DNA of 62,300 nucleotides. It comes from Gemmatimonadota bacterium (GTDB taxonomy: Bacteria > Latescibacterota > UBA2968). The notes under the pieces were generated by a model. It was not told the DNA's origin and made no database searches. It was given only the letters and a program-made list of their open reading frames with translations. The stretch covers positions 1-62,300 of the forward strand of contig JAPOXY010000173.1 in the NCBI GenBank assembly GCA_026706845.1, written 5' to 3'. Of this stretch, positions 1-6,784 are shown one piece after another (position 1 is the first letter of the stretch; each line of letters begins with the position of its first letter). Position numbers and translations under genes: made by a program.

Positions 1-1
1 C

Positions 2-760
2 GCTATCGTCGGCCTCGAAATCCTCGGAATCGAAGCCATCTACGCCTCCAAATTCCGATTTGGCTCGGGCCACACGCGGGGCGCACACGGGGCAATGCCC
101 GTCCCGGTTCCCGCAGTCGTAGAAATGACAAAAGGCTTTCCATCCGAACGCACAGATATCCCGTATGAACTCGTCACCCCCACTGGTGCGGCCCTCCTCA
201 CGGCACTCGCCTCTAATATTGGTGAAACAATTCAGCTCCGCACAGAAAGCACGGGTTATGGCGCTGGCACGCGCGATGTCGAACAGGTCCCCAACCTCCT
301 CCGCGTTGAAATCGGCGAACTCGTCGCAGATCCCCGGACAGATTTACCCGTCCTGCTCGAAACAAATATCGACGACATGACCCCAGAAATTTACGGCTAC
401 CTCATCGACCGCCTGCTCGAAGCCGGTGCGCGCGACGCCTTCCTCACCCCCGTCATCATGAAAAAAGGCCGCCCAGGCATTCAACTCACTGTCCTGGCCG
501 ACCCCAACAAAGAAACCGAACTCACCGAACTCATCTTTTCAGAAACCACCACCCTCGGCATCCGCCGCCTGCCCGTTCAACGCCACATCCTCGAACGCCG
601 CACAGACACCGTCCAAACCCCTTATGGACCCATCCGCGTCAAAATCGCCGACATCGGCGGCAAACAGCGCATCACCCCCGAATACGACGACTGCGCCCGT
701 ATTGCACGCGAAAAACAGGTACCAATACTCGACGTTTACAAATCTGTAAATTCACTATAG
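2..760 (+). CDS. larC: LarC nickel-insertion protein, 5'-truncated by window edge
   Basis: C-terminal part of LarC, the CTP-dependent enzyme that inserts nickel into the pincer nucleotide cofactor of lactate racemase and related LarA enzymes. The reading frame is open from base 2, so the true start lies outside the window. Just after the edge the translation reads GSGHTRGAHGAMPVPVPA, the HG-x-x-PVPAPA-type signature of the family. Later LLETNIDDMTPE and MKKGRPG segments are also typical. It ends in SVNSL before TAG at 760. A strong inverted repeat follows, separating it from the convergent next gene. No other lar gene is visible, so its LarA client cannot be named. Confidence 0.88.
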   Translation, partial: AIVGLEILGIEAIYASKFRFGSGHTRGAHGAMPVPVPAVVEMTKGFPSERTDIPYELVTPTGAALLTALASNIGETIQLRTESTGYGAGTRDVEQVPNLLRVEIGELVADPRTDLPVLLETNIDDMTPEIYGYLIDRLLEAGARDAFLTPVIMKKGRPGIQLTVLADPNKETELTELIFSETTTLGIRRLPVQRHILERRTDTVQTPYGPIRVKIADIGGKQRITPEYDDCARIAREKQVPILDVYKSVNSL

Positions 761-784
761 CTAACCCTCCCCCGGTCTCTCCCC

Positions 785-823
785 GTACAGGGAAGGGGAG
801 ACATACTCTCCCCTTCCCCGTAC
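785..823. terminator. Bidirectional terminator hairpin
   Basis: A perfect 12-bp inverted repeat (GGGAAGGGGAGA / TCTCCCCTTCCC, loop CATAC, 790-818) is flanked by an outer GTAC/GTAC pair. It sits between the convergent ends of larC and the next minus-strand gene, the expected place for a shared terminator. There is no clean T-tract, so it may instead be a processing or dispersed hairpin. Confidence 0.6.
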
Positions 824-1854
824 TACCCCTCCTGAAGATTCTCTTTCACAGCCAACAGAACTTCATAGTGCCAATCATACATAGCGTCCTCATCAATTGC
901 GAGAAACGCCTGAGGATCAAAAATCAGCTCATCGTCCTCAAATTTAAAAATTGGATAAAACGGATCTCCACCAGGAATGCCAGAACCCGTTCTCATCTGC
1001 CATTCGTCTTTCGATATAGATCCCTCTTTCGCCAGTAATTTTAACCTCTCATAACTCGTCTTTTGCATCATATGAACAGGCAGATATGGATAATACTTTT
1101 CAATGACATACCTGTCTATTTCCCGCCACAGGCTCGCGATAACAACTTGCCGGGACTTCAAACTCTCGATCGTCAAATCTCCCGTATTCATCGCAGCCTG
1201 TAAGCGCTCCTCCCAATTCTCTGGCGTCCACCCAAGACTGCGGCTCAAATGCAACAACCACTTCTCATGTGGAATATACTCCCGATTGGCTACAAACAGT
1301 GCCTGAACCAACGCCGTCACAGCCTGATTTAACACATGGTGACCTTGTAGAACATCCCCACGATAAATCCAACTATCGCCCGCAAGCCGGAAATACCACC
1401 AGCAACTCATCAGCAAATTTTCCGCCTTACCTGGCTCAGGTCGCTCAGCCATTTTCTCAGAAAAAACTGAATGGAGAAGACCCTCAGGATCAAACAGAAT
1501 CTCCGCATACGATGCATCCCACAACTCAGTATCATCCCAAGCGCGCGCGCTTTCAGCATTAAAATCTACATACTTGATATCATAGAGTTGCCCCGCTAAT
1601 TTGGTAATTCCAACAGCAATCGGAGGCTTACTCAATTGCCAGTCCTCAAAAGCTTCTGAAGTCAAATAGATGGTTACATCGATCTCTGAGAGATGATCTG
1701 CATAACCCCGTGACAGGCCACCATTCAAATTTAAGCCCACAACACCCGGCAACGCTTTAAACTCCGGCAACATCTTTTCCAAATGGCGTCGGAGCGTGGA
1801 GATCTTGTTCTCAGACTCAATTTGTACCTGTGGACGATTCACTTCTTCACTCAT
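823..1854 (-). CDS. DUF4037-like nucleotidyltransferase-fold protein
   Basis: A 343-residue cytoplasmic protein with a nucleotidyltransferase-like signature near residues 43-63. GGLSRGYADHLSEIDVTIY contains the G-(G/S) loop followed about ten residues later by a D-x-T pair that would hold one of the usual metal-binding acids; the second acid is not obvious. The rest is alpha-helical with many aromatic residues (SCWWYFRLAGDSW, YVIEKYYPYLP), as in DUF4037/kanamycin-nucleotidyltransferase-like proteins. The substrate is unknown. It is 17 nt downstream of the two cysteine-rich membrane protein genes on the same strand and could share their transcript. No strong ribosome-binding site is seen, so the start is moderately certain. 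Confidence 0.55.
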   Translation of the reverse strand: MSEEVNRPQVQIESENKISTLRRHLEKMLPEFKALPGVVGLNLNGGLSRGYADHLSEIDVTIYLTSEAFEDWQLSKPPIAVGITKLAGQLYDIKYVDFNAESARAWDDTELWDASYAEILFDPEGLLHSVFSEKMAERPEPGKAENLLMSCWWYFRLAGDSWIYRGDVLQGHHVLNQAVTALVQALFVANREYIPHEKWLLHLSRSLGWTPENWEERLQAAMNTGDLTIESLKSRQVVIASLWREIDRYVIEKYYPYLPVHMMQKTSYERLKLLAKEGSISKDEWQMRTGSGIPGGDPFYPIFKFEDDELIFDPQAFLAIDEDAMYDWHYEVLLAVKENLQEG

Positions 1855-1871
1855 ATCCGCAACTCTTTACC

Positions 1872-2453
1872 TCAAGAACGATCTACAAACGGGTCTGGAT
1901 CGTATTTTGAATGATTTTGTGAAATGCACTGTAACACTTGATAGCCATCTACAGCCTGCCACATATAGATTCTTCTGCATTGTGAACACAAAAAAAGGAT
2001 ATTATCATCGTCAAGCTGATCGTAGAGTTTCTCGATCAACCTCGACTTTCCATACTTTTCATATAGGGCTTTGAGCGTTTCGGGAGGAATCGCGCGCAAT
2101 GCCTCTTTGGAAATCTCCGGTTTTACACCCCACAGAGGTCTCAAATCAAACCCACAAACGCACTGTCTATCTCGCATATCTCCGTCCCGTCTGTGTACGC
2201 GTTCATCGTCAAACCATCTCCAATCGTATAGCCTTTTGCACTTTGGACACAACTCATAATGGGCTGATGTCCCCGGCATCTCTTCATTTTCTATGAGGCG
2301 ATTAATCTCCTCCTGTTCTGGCAGACCCAGCACCTTCTTTGTCCCAACCAAACAGTATCGGCATCGCCGATTTTTCTGGCGGATATAGAAGATCAGATAG
2401 ATGGGACCCACCACAATAATCAGCAAAAAAATAAAAGACAATAATCGTTCCAT
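1872..2453 (-). CDS. Membrane-anchored cysteine-rich (zinc-ribbon-like) protein, copy B
   Basis: About 193 residues starting MERLLSFIF; the ATG at 2453 is chosen because GGAG lies just upstream, overlapping the end of the preceding gene. One N-terminal membrane helix is followed by a soluble part with ordered cysteine motifs: CRYC, LCPKCKRLYDW, RQCVCG and LCSQCRRIYMW, plus a late single Cys. The same order and spacing occur in the gene directly upstream, so the two are tandem paralogues. Paired CxxC motifs suggest zinc or another metal held on the cytoplasmic side. I do not recognise the family. The gap to the upstream stop codon is 2 nt, so the two are almost certainly co-translated. Confidence 0.7.
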   Translation of the reverse strand: MERLLSFIFLLIIVVGPIYLIFYIRQKNRRCRYCLVGTKKVLGLPEQEEINRLIENEEMPGTSAHYELCPKCKRLYDWRWFDDERVHRRDGDMRDRQCVCGFDLRPLWGVKPEISKEALRAIPPETLKALYEKYGKSRLIEKLYDQLDDDNILFLCSQCRRIYMWQAVDGYQVLQCISQNHSKYDPDPFVDRS

Positions 2454-2455
2454 TG

Positions 2456-3016
2456 TTACTCCACTTCTTTCACATTCCGATATACGCATTCGAATAGCCG
2501 CACATCACCTTTTTGTACCCACATATAAACCCTGAAACATTGCTCACAGACGCGCAATGCGTGGCCTTCTGGAAGCCTATCATGCCGATAGAGGATATCC
2601 TGATATCCACCGAGGAGCTTGGCGACATCCTCGCGGCTTGTTTCTTTGACCAGAGATTGGACAATTTGAGGTGGTAGCCCTGTCACAATTGTTTTGAGAA
2701 TCGGCGGATCTATACTCCAGGGTGTTTTGAGAACACCACCACATTCACAATATCGGTCGCTCATATCCCAATCTTTTGATAGCCATCCTTCATCGTAAAC
2801 CCTGCTGCATTTGGGACAAATTTCTAATTGATCTAAGTTGACACCCTCTTGCTCAAGGATATTCACAATAGCGTCACGCCTGCTCTCTTCAAGCGCATCA
2901 AGGGGCAAAACGCTCTCACGGCAGACATAACATCTTTTACTCGTCTTCCTCAAAAATTTAAACAGCAAGATAAAACACAAGATGAGAACACCTGCAAATA
3001 TCCAATGGAATTCCAT
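2456..3016 (-). CDS. Membrane-anchored cysteine-rich (zinc-ribbon-like) protein, copy A
   Basis: About 186 residues starting MEFHWIFAG; a TTG at 3028 in the same frame is an alternative start. One N-terminal transmembrane helix is followed by CYVC, ICPKCSRVYDE, RYCECG and VCEQCFRVYMW, then a final Cys. These match the downstream paralogue motif for motif, including the D-M-(S/R)-D-R stretch before the CxC and the L/I-PP-(Q/E) segment in the middle. This is a duplicated family of uncharacterised metal-binding membrane proteins. A terminator-like hairpin at 3061-3101 separates it from the HEPN cassette upstream, so it probably has its own promoter in 3017-3060. Confidence 0.68.
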   Translation of the reverse strand: MEFHWIFAGVLILCFILLFKFLRKTSKRCYVCRESVLPLDALEESRRDAIVNILEQEGVNLDQLEICPKCSRVYDEGWLSKDWDMSDRYCECGGVLKTPWSIDPPILKTIVTGLPPQIVQSLVKETSREDVAKLLGGYQDILYRHDRLPEGHALRVCEQCFRVYMWVQKGDVRLFECVYRNVKEVE

Positions 3017-3060
3017 GACTCTACTCAATTCTTAAGGTATCAACAAATGTCCATAAATTT

Positions 3061-3101
3061 AAAGCACACTCCGTTAGAGCGTGCTTTTTCATTTTTGCTT
3101 C
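3061..3101 (-). terminator. Terminator hairpin, copy 1 of a 41-nt repeat
   Basis: Inverted repeat with arms AAAGCAC.CT and AG.GTGCTTT, just beyond the 3' end of the minus-strand HEPN gene. The 41-nt segment matches 5764-5804 at all but five positions, including the non-hairpin flank ATTT.TGCTTC. The position suits a rho-independent terminator for the cassette. Confidence 0.65.
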
Positions 3102-3127
3102 AGATGTCACAATTAGTATGGACGATT

Positions 3128-3604
3128 TCAATCAGTTCTGAGAGGTAACAACACGTAAACTGCAAAGGCCCGTCGGTCTCGGGCGGGAACACTGTTAAAA
3201 CAACGGATAACATCCTCAGCATCAGTGATGTCTTGAATAACATCAGATTTGGAAAAGGTTGCATCAGGGTCGTAATCCGCTTCGTGACGTTTTTGCTGCA
3301 TATCAACAAATCGTTCCGCGAAGTCCTGAATTTCGTCCGGAAATTTTATGATCATACCCTGACGTTCGCAGCGTTGTCTCGCAGCCCCATGCTGTAATGC
3401 CCGATATGCTTGACGCCATGCCGATTGACTGCGGTAGGCACCGGGACCACCAACGAGCATATTGGCGTTGGATGTTGCGAGACAGTGGAACAGCGCGTAG
3501 TACGTCGTGCTGACAGCCCTGCGAATGTTCGTCTCCCGTGTCCTACCCTTGATGTTCGCGCCTGCCAAATCCCGAGCCGTCACAATAAAATCAAGCGGTT
3601 TCAA
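3128..3604 (-). CDS. HEPN-domain protein (UPF0332-like), putative toxin
   Basis: About 158 residues. I place the start at TTG 3604 (reading MKPLDFIVTARDLAG) because GGAG sits 7 nt upstream and HEPN proteins typically begin this way; longer reading to 3646 adds an unlikely leader. The core contains the first HEPN helix AVSTTYYALFHCL and a later RHEADYDP segment that resembles the R-x-x-A-D-Y element of the UPF0332/HEPN family. Such proteins are all-helical and often act as RNases or nucleotide-binding partners in toxin-antitoxin pairs. It overlaps the upstream small gene by 14 nt, indicating tight translational coupling, and is the last gene of the cassette before a terminator. Confidence 0.68.
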   Translation of the reverse strand: MKPLDFIVTARDLAGANIKGRTRETNIRRAVSTTYYALFHCLATSNANMLVGGPGAYRSQSAWRQAYRALQHGAARQRCERQGMIIKFPDEIQDFAERFVDMQQKRHEADYDPDATFSKSDVIQDITDAEDVIRCFNSVPARDRRAFAVYVLLPLRTD

Positions 3605-3944
3605 GATCCGTCTCCAAATGCAGGCGCCGCCACCTTCGATACACATGCTGCCAATCAGATTTCTCGACCCATGACGGGCTGGGGAACTCTTCTATGCCCG
3701 CCTCAATCAACTTAGGGCGAATGCGCCTGATGAAACTGGATGTCCAACTGGAGTCGAGCCGATTCTGGTCACCATCGAAGACAATAATGATGCGAAGATA
3801 CGTTTCGCCGCTGGCGTCAGAACCAAATTCATCGACCATGGGCACTACTACAATAGGATCGAACACAAACTCGTCTGATGAAAAACGTTCTTCAATAGTC
3901 TCGCGGACAATGTTTTGGACTTTCTCATTCTGTTTCTGTGTCAT
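3591..3944 (-). CDS. Small acidic partner of the HEPN protein
   Basis: About 117 residues starting MTQKQNEKVQ; GGGAGA is 7 nt upstream of this ATG, so the longer frame to 4007 is not used. The protein has a beta-rich centre (FVFDPIVVVPMVDEF, TYLRIIIVFDGDQ) followed by a basic helix (FIRRIRPKL) and a WHxVYRRWRR-like basic end. The size and place, directly before a HEPN gene and overlapping it, are those of the small partner in HEPN-type modules. A degenerate nucleotidyltransferase fold is possible, but no clear GS...DxD motif is present. I do not assign a function. Confidence 0.55.
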   Translation of the reverse strand: MTQKQNEKVQNIVRETIEERFSSDEFVFDPIVVVPMVDEFGSDASGETYLRIIIVFDGDQNRLDSSWTSSFIRRIRPKLIEAGIEEFPSPSWVEKSDWQHVYRRWRRLHLETDLETA

Positions 3945-3988
3945 CACAGTGTCTCCCTGACAAGCTAAATTATTCTTTTTACAATTTT

Positions 3989-4270
3989 CTAATTCTTTAC
4001 GACACAATTCGTCACTTGATCTCGTGCCGCATCCCAGATATCCGCTCCCAGAGGGGATACAATATCAACTTCCTCCAGGACTGTTCCCTTCAATTTACCC
4101 GGCTCTTGAACCGTTACATCTTCTGAAACATCTGTCCCATAGGGTAATGGTATCACCTTCGCAATCGCCTTTCCTCGTTTTGTCACGATCACAGGTTCGC
4201 CCGTTTGAACAACCTGTTCCAAAATTCCCAGTACCTGAGCCTTAAATTCAGTCACACTCCACGTCTGCAT
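3989..4270 (-). CDS. Phd/YefM-family antitoxin-like protein
   Basis: About 93 residues. ATG 4270 is preferred to 4282 because GGAGG lies 5 nt upstream. The N-terminal half, WSVTEFKAQVLGILEQV, then GEPVIVTKRGKAIAKVIPL, is the classic Phd/YefM DNA-binding and dimerisation domain. The C-terminal half (GTVLEEVDIVSPLGADIWDA) would be the disordered toxin-neutralising tail that folds on its partner. It is the first gene of a minus-strand cassette with the small acidic gene (45 nt downstream) and the HEPN gene. Family knowledge suggests it represses its own promoter in 4271-4419. The cognate toxin is not a RelE or Doc protein, which is unusual. Confidence 0.78.
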   Translation of the reverse strand: MQTWSVTEFKAQVLGILEQVVQTGEPVIVTKRGKAIAKVIPLPYGTDVSEDVTVQEPGKLKGTVLEEVDIVSPLGADIWDAARDQVTNCVVKN

Positions 4271-4419
4271 TGTTTCCTCCATTTAGGCATGTAGCAATGA
4301 GACCGGCGACGGGCTGTTAGTCCCGGTTAGTGTAGTTGTTATTGCATTACACGGTTATTGTTTTTAATGCTGACATAATGAAAGAGAAGATACAGTAGTG
4401 TCCAGTGGAAAAAGCTTGT

Positions 4420-5394
4420 TCATTCTAAATGTTCTATTTCCTCAAATACTATTTTTGTATTCGTTGACAGAAAAGCAAGACAATTTCCTTTAGAAATTTG
4501 TTTGTACTTTTGTTTATATTTTTTCATTTTTAAATAAAATTTTTCCATACTATCACTATGAGAGTTAGTATAATCTTGAATACTTTGAAGTACCTGTGAA
4601 ATGTAAATACGCTGGCCTGGTTGAATCCATTGTTTTAACCCTTTCCAAATAAAACCAAGAGACATTTCATTAGGATTCATCCCAGACTGATACAAAACGG
4701 CATACGGTTTAACAGGCAATACAGATATAATATCACTCACAGAATTACAATCACATTCTTGTCTCAAAAAATACTCAATAAAATTATGATTACAAAAACT
4801 TATATATTTTTTATCCAAATCCGAGACAAAACTACCAAAAGAATTTTCCAGTAGCCAATTAATCTCAAAGGAGATAGTTCCATTCATCTTCCCACTATTC
4901 AACTCATGTTTTAACCTCTCACACATATTACTTACCATATCTTTGTAGCTAATAGAAACACATTGTTTCAAAATCGATATAAATTCTTTAAAATTGAAAA
5001 TAACTTGATCCCCCTTACCATCTTCTACCCTCACATGTTCACCAAAAACTGATATGTTCCTTGGATGTAACACCATACTACAAATTTTTAGCACACGCAC
5101 CTGATTTGCTTTGACTCCATCTTCGGCCTTATTGTTTGTTGATACTCTTTTTATCCACATAGATGTCTGAAGAATGTTCTGGTTTAATTTCCCGCTTAAC
5201 CGATCTCCAATACTTCTTACAAGAGATGACAGATATAACATATTTTTTTTAAAAGTTACATCCTCCTCAAAACAACAAGCAATGGGATGAAAATAATCAT
5301 CCCATCCATTTCGTATCTGCAACACGCCTTGATAAGACGCCTCAACATCTAATATGGCTTGTTTCAAATTATTAACATCTTCTACTAAAATCAT
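4420..5394 (-). CDS. Orphan AT-rich gene, unknown function
   Basis: A 324-residue protein I do not recognise. The DNA is visibly AT-rich (runs such as tttatattttttcattttta) against GC-richer neighbours, and its codons follow that bias (many AAA, AAT, TTA), which suggests recent transfer. The protein is helical, with clusters of cysteines (HPIACCFEED, RQECDCNSV) and a lysine-rich C-terminal helix (KFYLKMKKYKQKYKQ). No signal peptide or membrane segment is evident. It lies between a toxin-antitoxin-like cassette and an orphan AbiEi antitoxin, so a defence or mobile-element role is possible but unproven. The ATG at 5394 has no good ribosome-binding site. Confidence 0.6.
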   Translation of the reverse strand: MILVEDVNNLKQAILDVEASYQGVLQIRNGWDDYFHPIACCFEEDVTFKKNMLYLSSLVRSIGDRLSGKLNQNILQTSMWIKRVSTNNKAEDGVKANQVRVLKICSMVLHPRNISVFGEHVRVEDGKGDQVIFNFKEFISILKQCVSISYKDMVSNMCERLKHELNSGKMNGTISFEINWLLENSFGSFVSDLDKKYISFCNHNFIEYFLRQECDCNSVSDIISVLPVKPYAVLYQSGMNPNEMSLGFIWKGLKQWIQPGQRIYISQVLQSIQDYTNSHSDSMEKFYLKMKKYKQKYKQISKGNCLAFLSTNTKIVFEEIEHLE

Positions 5395-5817
5395 AGATTA
5401 TACCCACAATTTTTGAACATCACAAAGCCTGTCCCACCGCCGCGGACGCCCTCAATACCATCCGCCGTAGATCCTGCGCCACGCCTTCATCTTGCTCGGT
5501 CTGACCTACGGCCGCGACAATCCTGCGATGCTACCCAGCGCAACTATCCATTCTAATGTGTCCCAGCTGCTCATCTGGCTACGAATCCTCCCAGTAGTAT
5601 GCTGGTTACTTCGACCATTACTCCGTTAGTTACCTGACTCATGACCTTCTAAGCCTTCGTTTGTCCACTTTACCCACGGCACTCGTCTTTCGCATCCACT
5701 CCGTAATGATCACCCACAATATATCCGAAAGCCAAAAAGGTGTCAACGAACCCCAAAATAAAAAAAGCACGCTTCGTCAGAGCGTGCTTTCTCATTTCTG
5801 CTTCTAAACTCGATCAA
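5395..5817. other. Gene-free stretch, unassigned
   Basis: About 420 bases without a credible gene. Base composition changes sharply to GC-rich at 5430-5530, and short frames on both strands are broken by stops. Fragments such as a minus-strand STADGIEGVRGGGTGFV string hint at decayed coding or structured sequence, but I cannot match them to a family. The right end holds the terminator of the AbiEi-like gene. This stretch is the 5' region of the orphan AT-rich gene. Confidence 0.4.
5764..5804 (-). terminator. Terminator hairpin, copy 2 of a 41-nt repeat
   Basis: Arms AAAGCACGCT / AGCGTGCTTT form a 10-bp hairpin with a short loop. On the minus strand they are followed by a T-rich run (tttttttatttt), a good rho-independent terminator just past the stop codon of the AbiEi-like gene at 5818. 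It matches 3061-3101 at 36 of 41 positions. Confidence 0.75.
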
Positions 5818-6624
5818 TCATGCGGACGCTGCCTTCGCCCAGCTCTCAGGCATAAGAAGGCGCCATCGGGATATGAGGCGACGGCCTGAAAGCCTCGGAT
5901 CGAGTTTGGCATTGCCCTGGGTCAAACGCGCACGGCACGCCTCAACAAGAACAGCGGTGTCGGGTCCGCGTTCTGCCAGAAATCCCAGGCGTTTGAACAC
6001 GGCACCGTTACCGACCCGGTCTGCATAGGCAATCAACTTATCATCATCCCTGTCCTTGCGCTCGAAATAGGCTGCAATGCAATCGGCAACATGCTGGATA
6101 CCGGCTCCGAGGTCTGGATCGTCGAGCATGTCGATAATGGTACGGTGAACATCCGATACGGCAATCTGGCTTCTTCCGCGCCAGATGGTCTTCGTGCCGA
6201 AGATCATACCCTGACGAACATGCTTCAGGGTGAAGTGTGCGCCATGGCGTTCCTGGCTTTTCTCACGCACAGTCCGCGCAGTCATCACGACAATATCGCG
6301 AAAGATCTGCTCCGTCAGATCCCAGTGTTCGGCGGCAGTCCGGCCACCGATATAGGCCGGCTTAAAAAGCGCAGGCACCAGCACCCAGGGATCATCAAGA
6401 ACCAGTTCGCTGGTAAGAGAATCAAGACCAACAGGCGCGTAGGCACCCGGGCCTACGCGCCGCAGCCAGCCCTGTCCACTCCAGCGGGAGAGTAGCCTGG
6501 TGGCGTCTGAACGGCTAACGCAAAGGGCATGTTCAGCATCGGCAATATGAATAATATCACCTGCTGCCCGAATAACGGCAGACAACCTGCGGCGTCCCTC
6601 AGGTATGGTAGTCTCTAAGTTCAT
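5818..6624 (-). CDS. AbiEi-family antitoxin / transcriptional regulator, orphan
   Basis: A 268-residue protein with the layout of AbiEi antitoxins. An N-terminal winged helix (residues about 15-65: VSRSDATRLLSRWSGQGWLRRVGPGAYAPV) is followed by a C-terminal domain that includes YIGGRTAAEHWDLTEQIF and a SDVHRTIIDMLDDP segment. In type IV systems AbiEi represses its own operon and counteracts the AbiEii nucleotidyltransferase toxin encoded directly downstream. No AbiEii follows here: there is a terminator, then about 370 gene-free bases. Either the toxin was lost, it acts with a partner elsewhere, or the protein is now a plain regulator. It is divergent from the fucosidase gene. Confidence 0.75.
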   Translation of the reverse strand: MNLETTIPEGRRRLSAVIRAAGDIIHIADAEHALCVSRSDATRLLSRWSGQGWLRRVGPGAYAPVGLDSLTSELVLDDPWVLVPALFKPAYIGGRTAAEHWDLTEQIFRDIVVMTARTVREKSQERHGAHFTLKHVRQGMIFGTKTIWRGRSQIAVSDVHRTIIDMLDDPDLGAGIQHVADCIAAYFERKDRDDDKLIAYADRVGNGAVFKRLGFLAERGPDTAVLVEACRARLTQGNAKLDPRLSGRRLISRWRLLMPESWAKAASA

Positions 6625-6784
6625 GGCAATATATAGTTAAACTGCAAAAAATCGCATTTTATGTGAATTTTTGTCTTTATAATATATGATAGCCAATTTC
6701 TCGCAGTTTTTCAACCATTTTGTAATGTATTATATTGATTGTAGCGATTTCGTAACAACAAAGAGATAAACAGCGGAGGAAATA
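6625..6784. promoter_or_regulatory. Divergent AT-rich promoter region
   Basis: About 160 AT-rich bases between divergent genes. A TATAAT lies at 6678-6683 on the plus strand, without a convincing -35. The plus-strand gene has a strong ribosome-binding site (GGAGGAAATA directly before ATG 6785). The minus-strand AbiEi-like gene has no obvious Shine-Dalgarno and may be leaderless. As AbiEi proteins are autoregulators, operator sites here are plausible, but no clear inverted repeat was seen. Confidence 0.4.

Noticed and set aside
4271-4419. Operator palindromes for the Phd-like antitoxin
   Set aside because: Only short, imperfect inverted repeats are visible; not enough to call a site.
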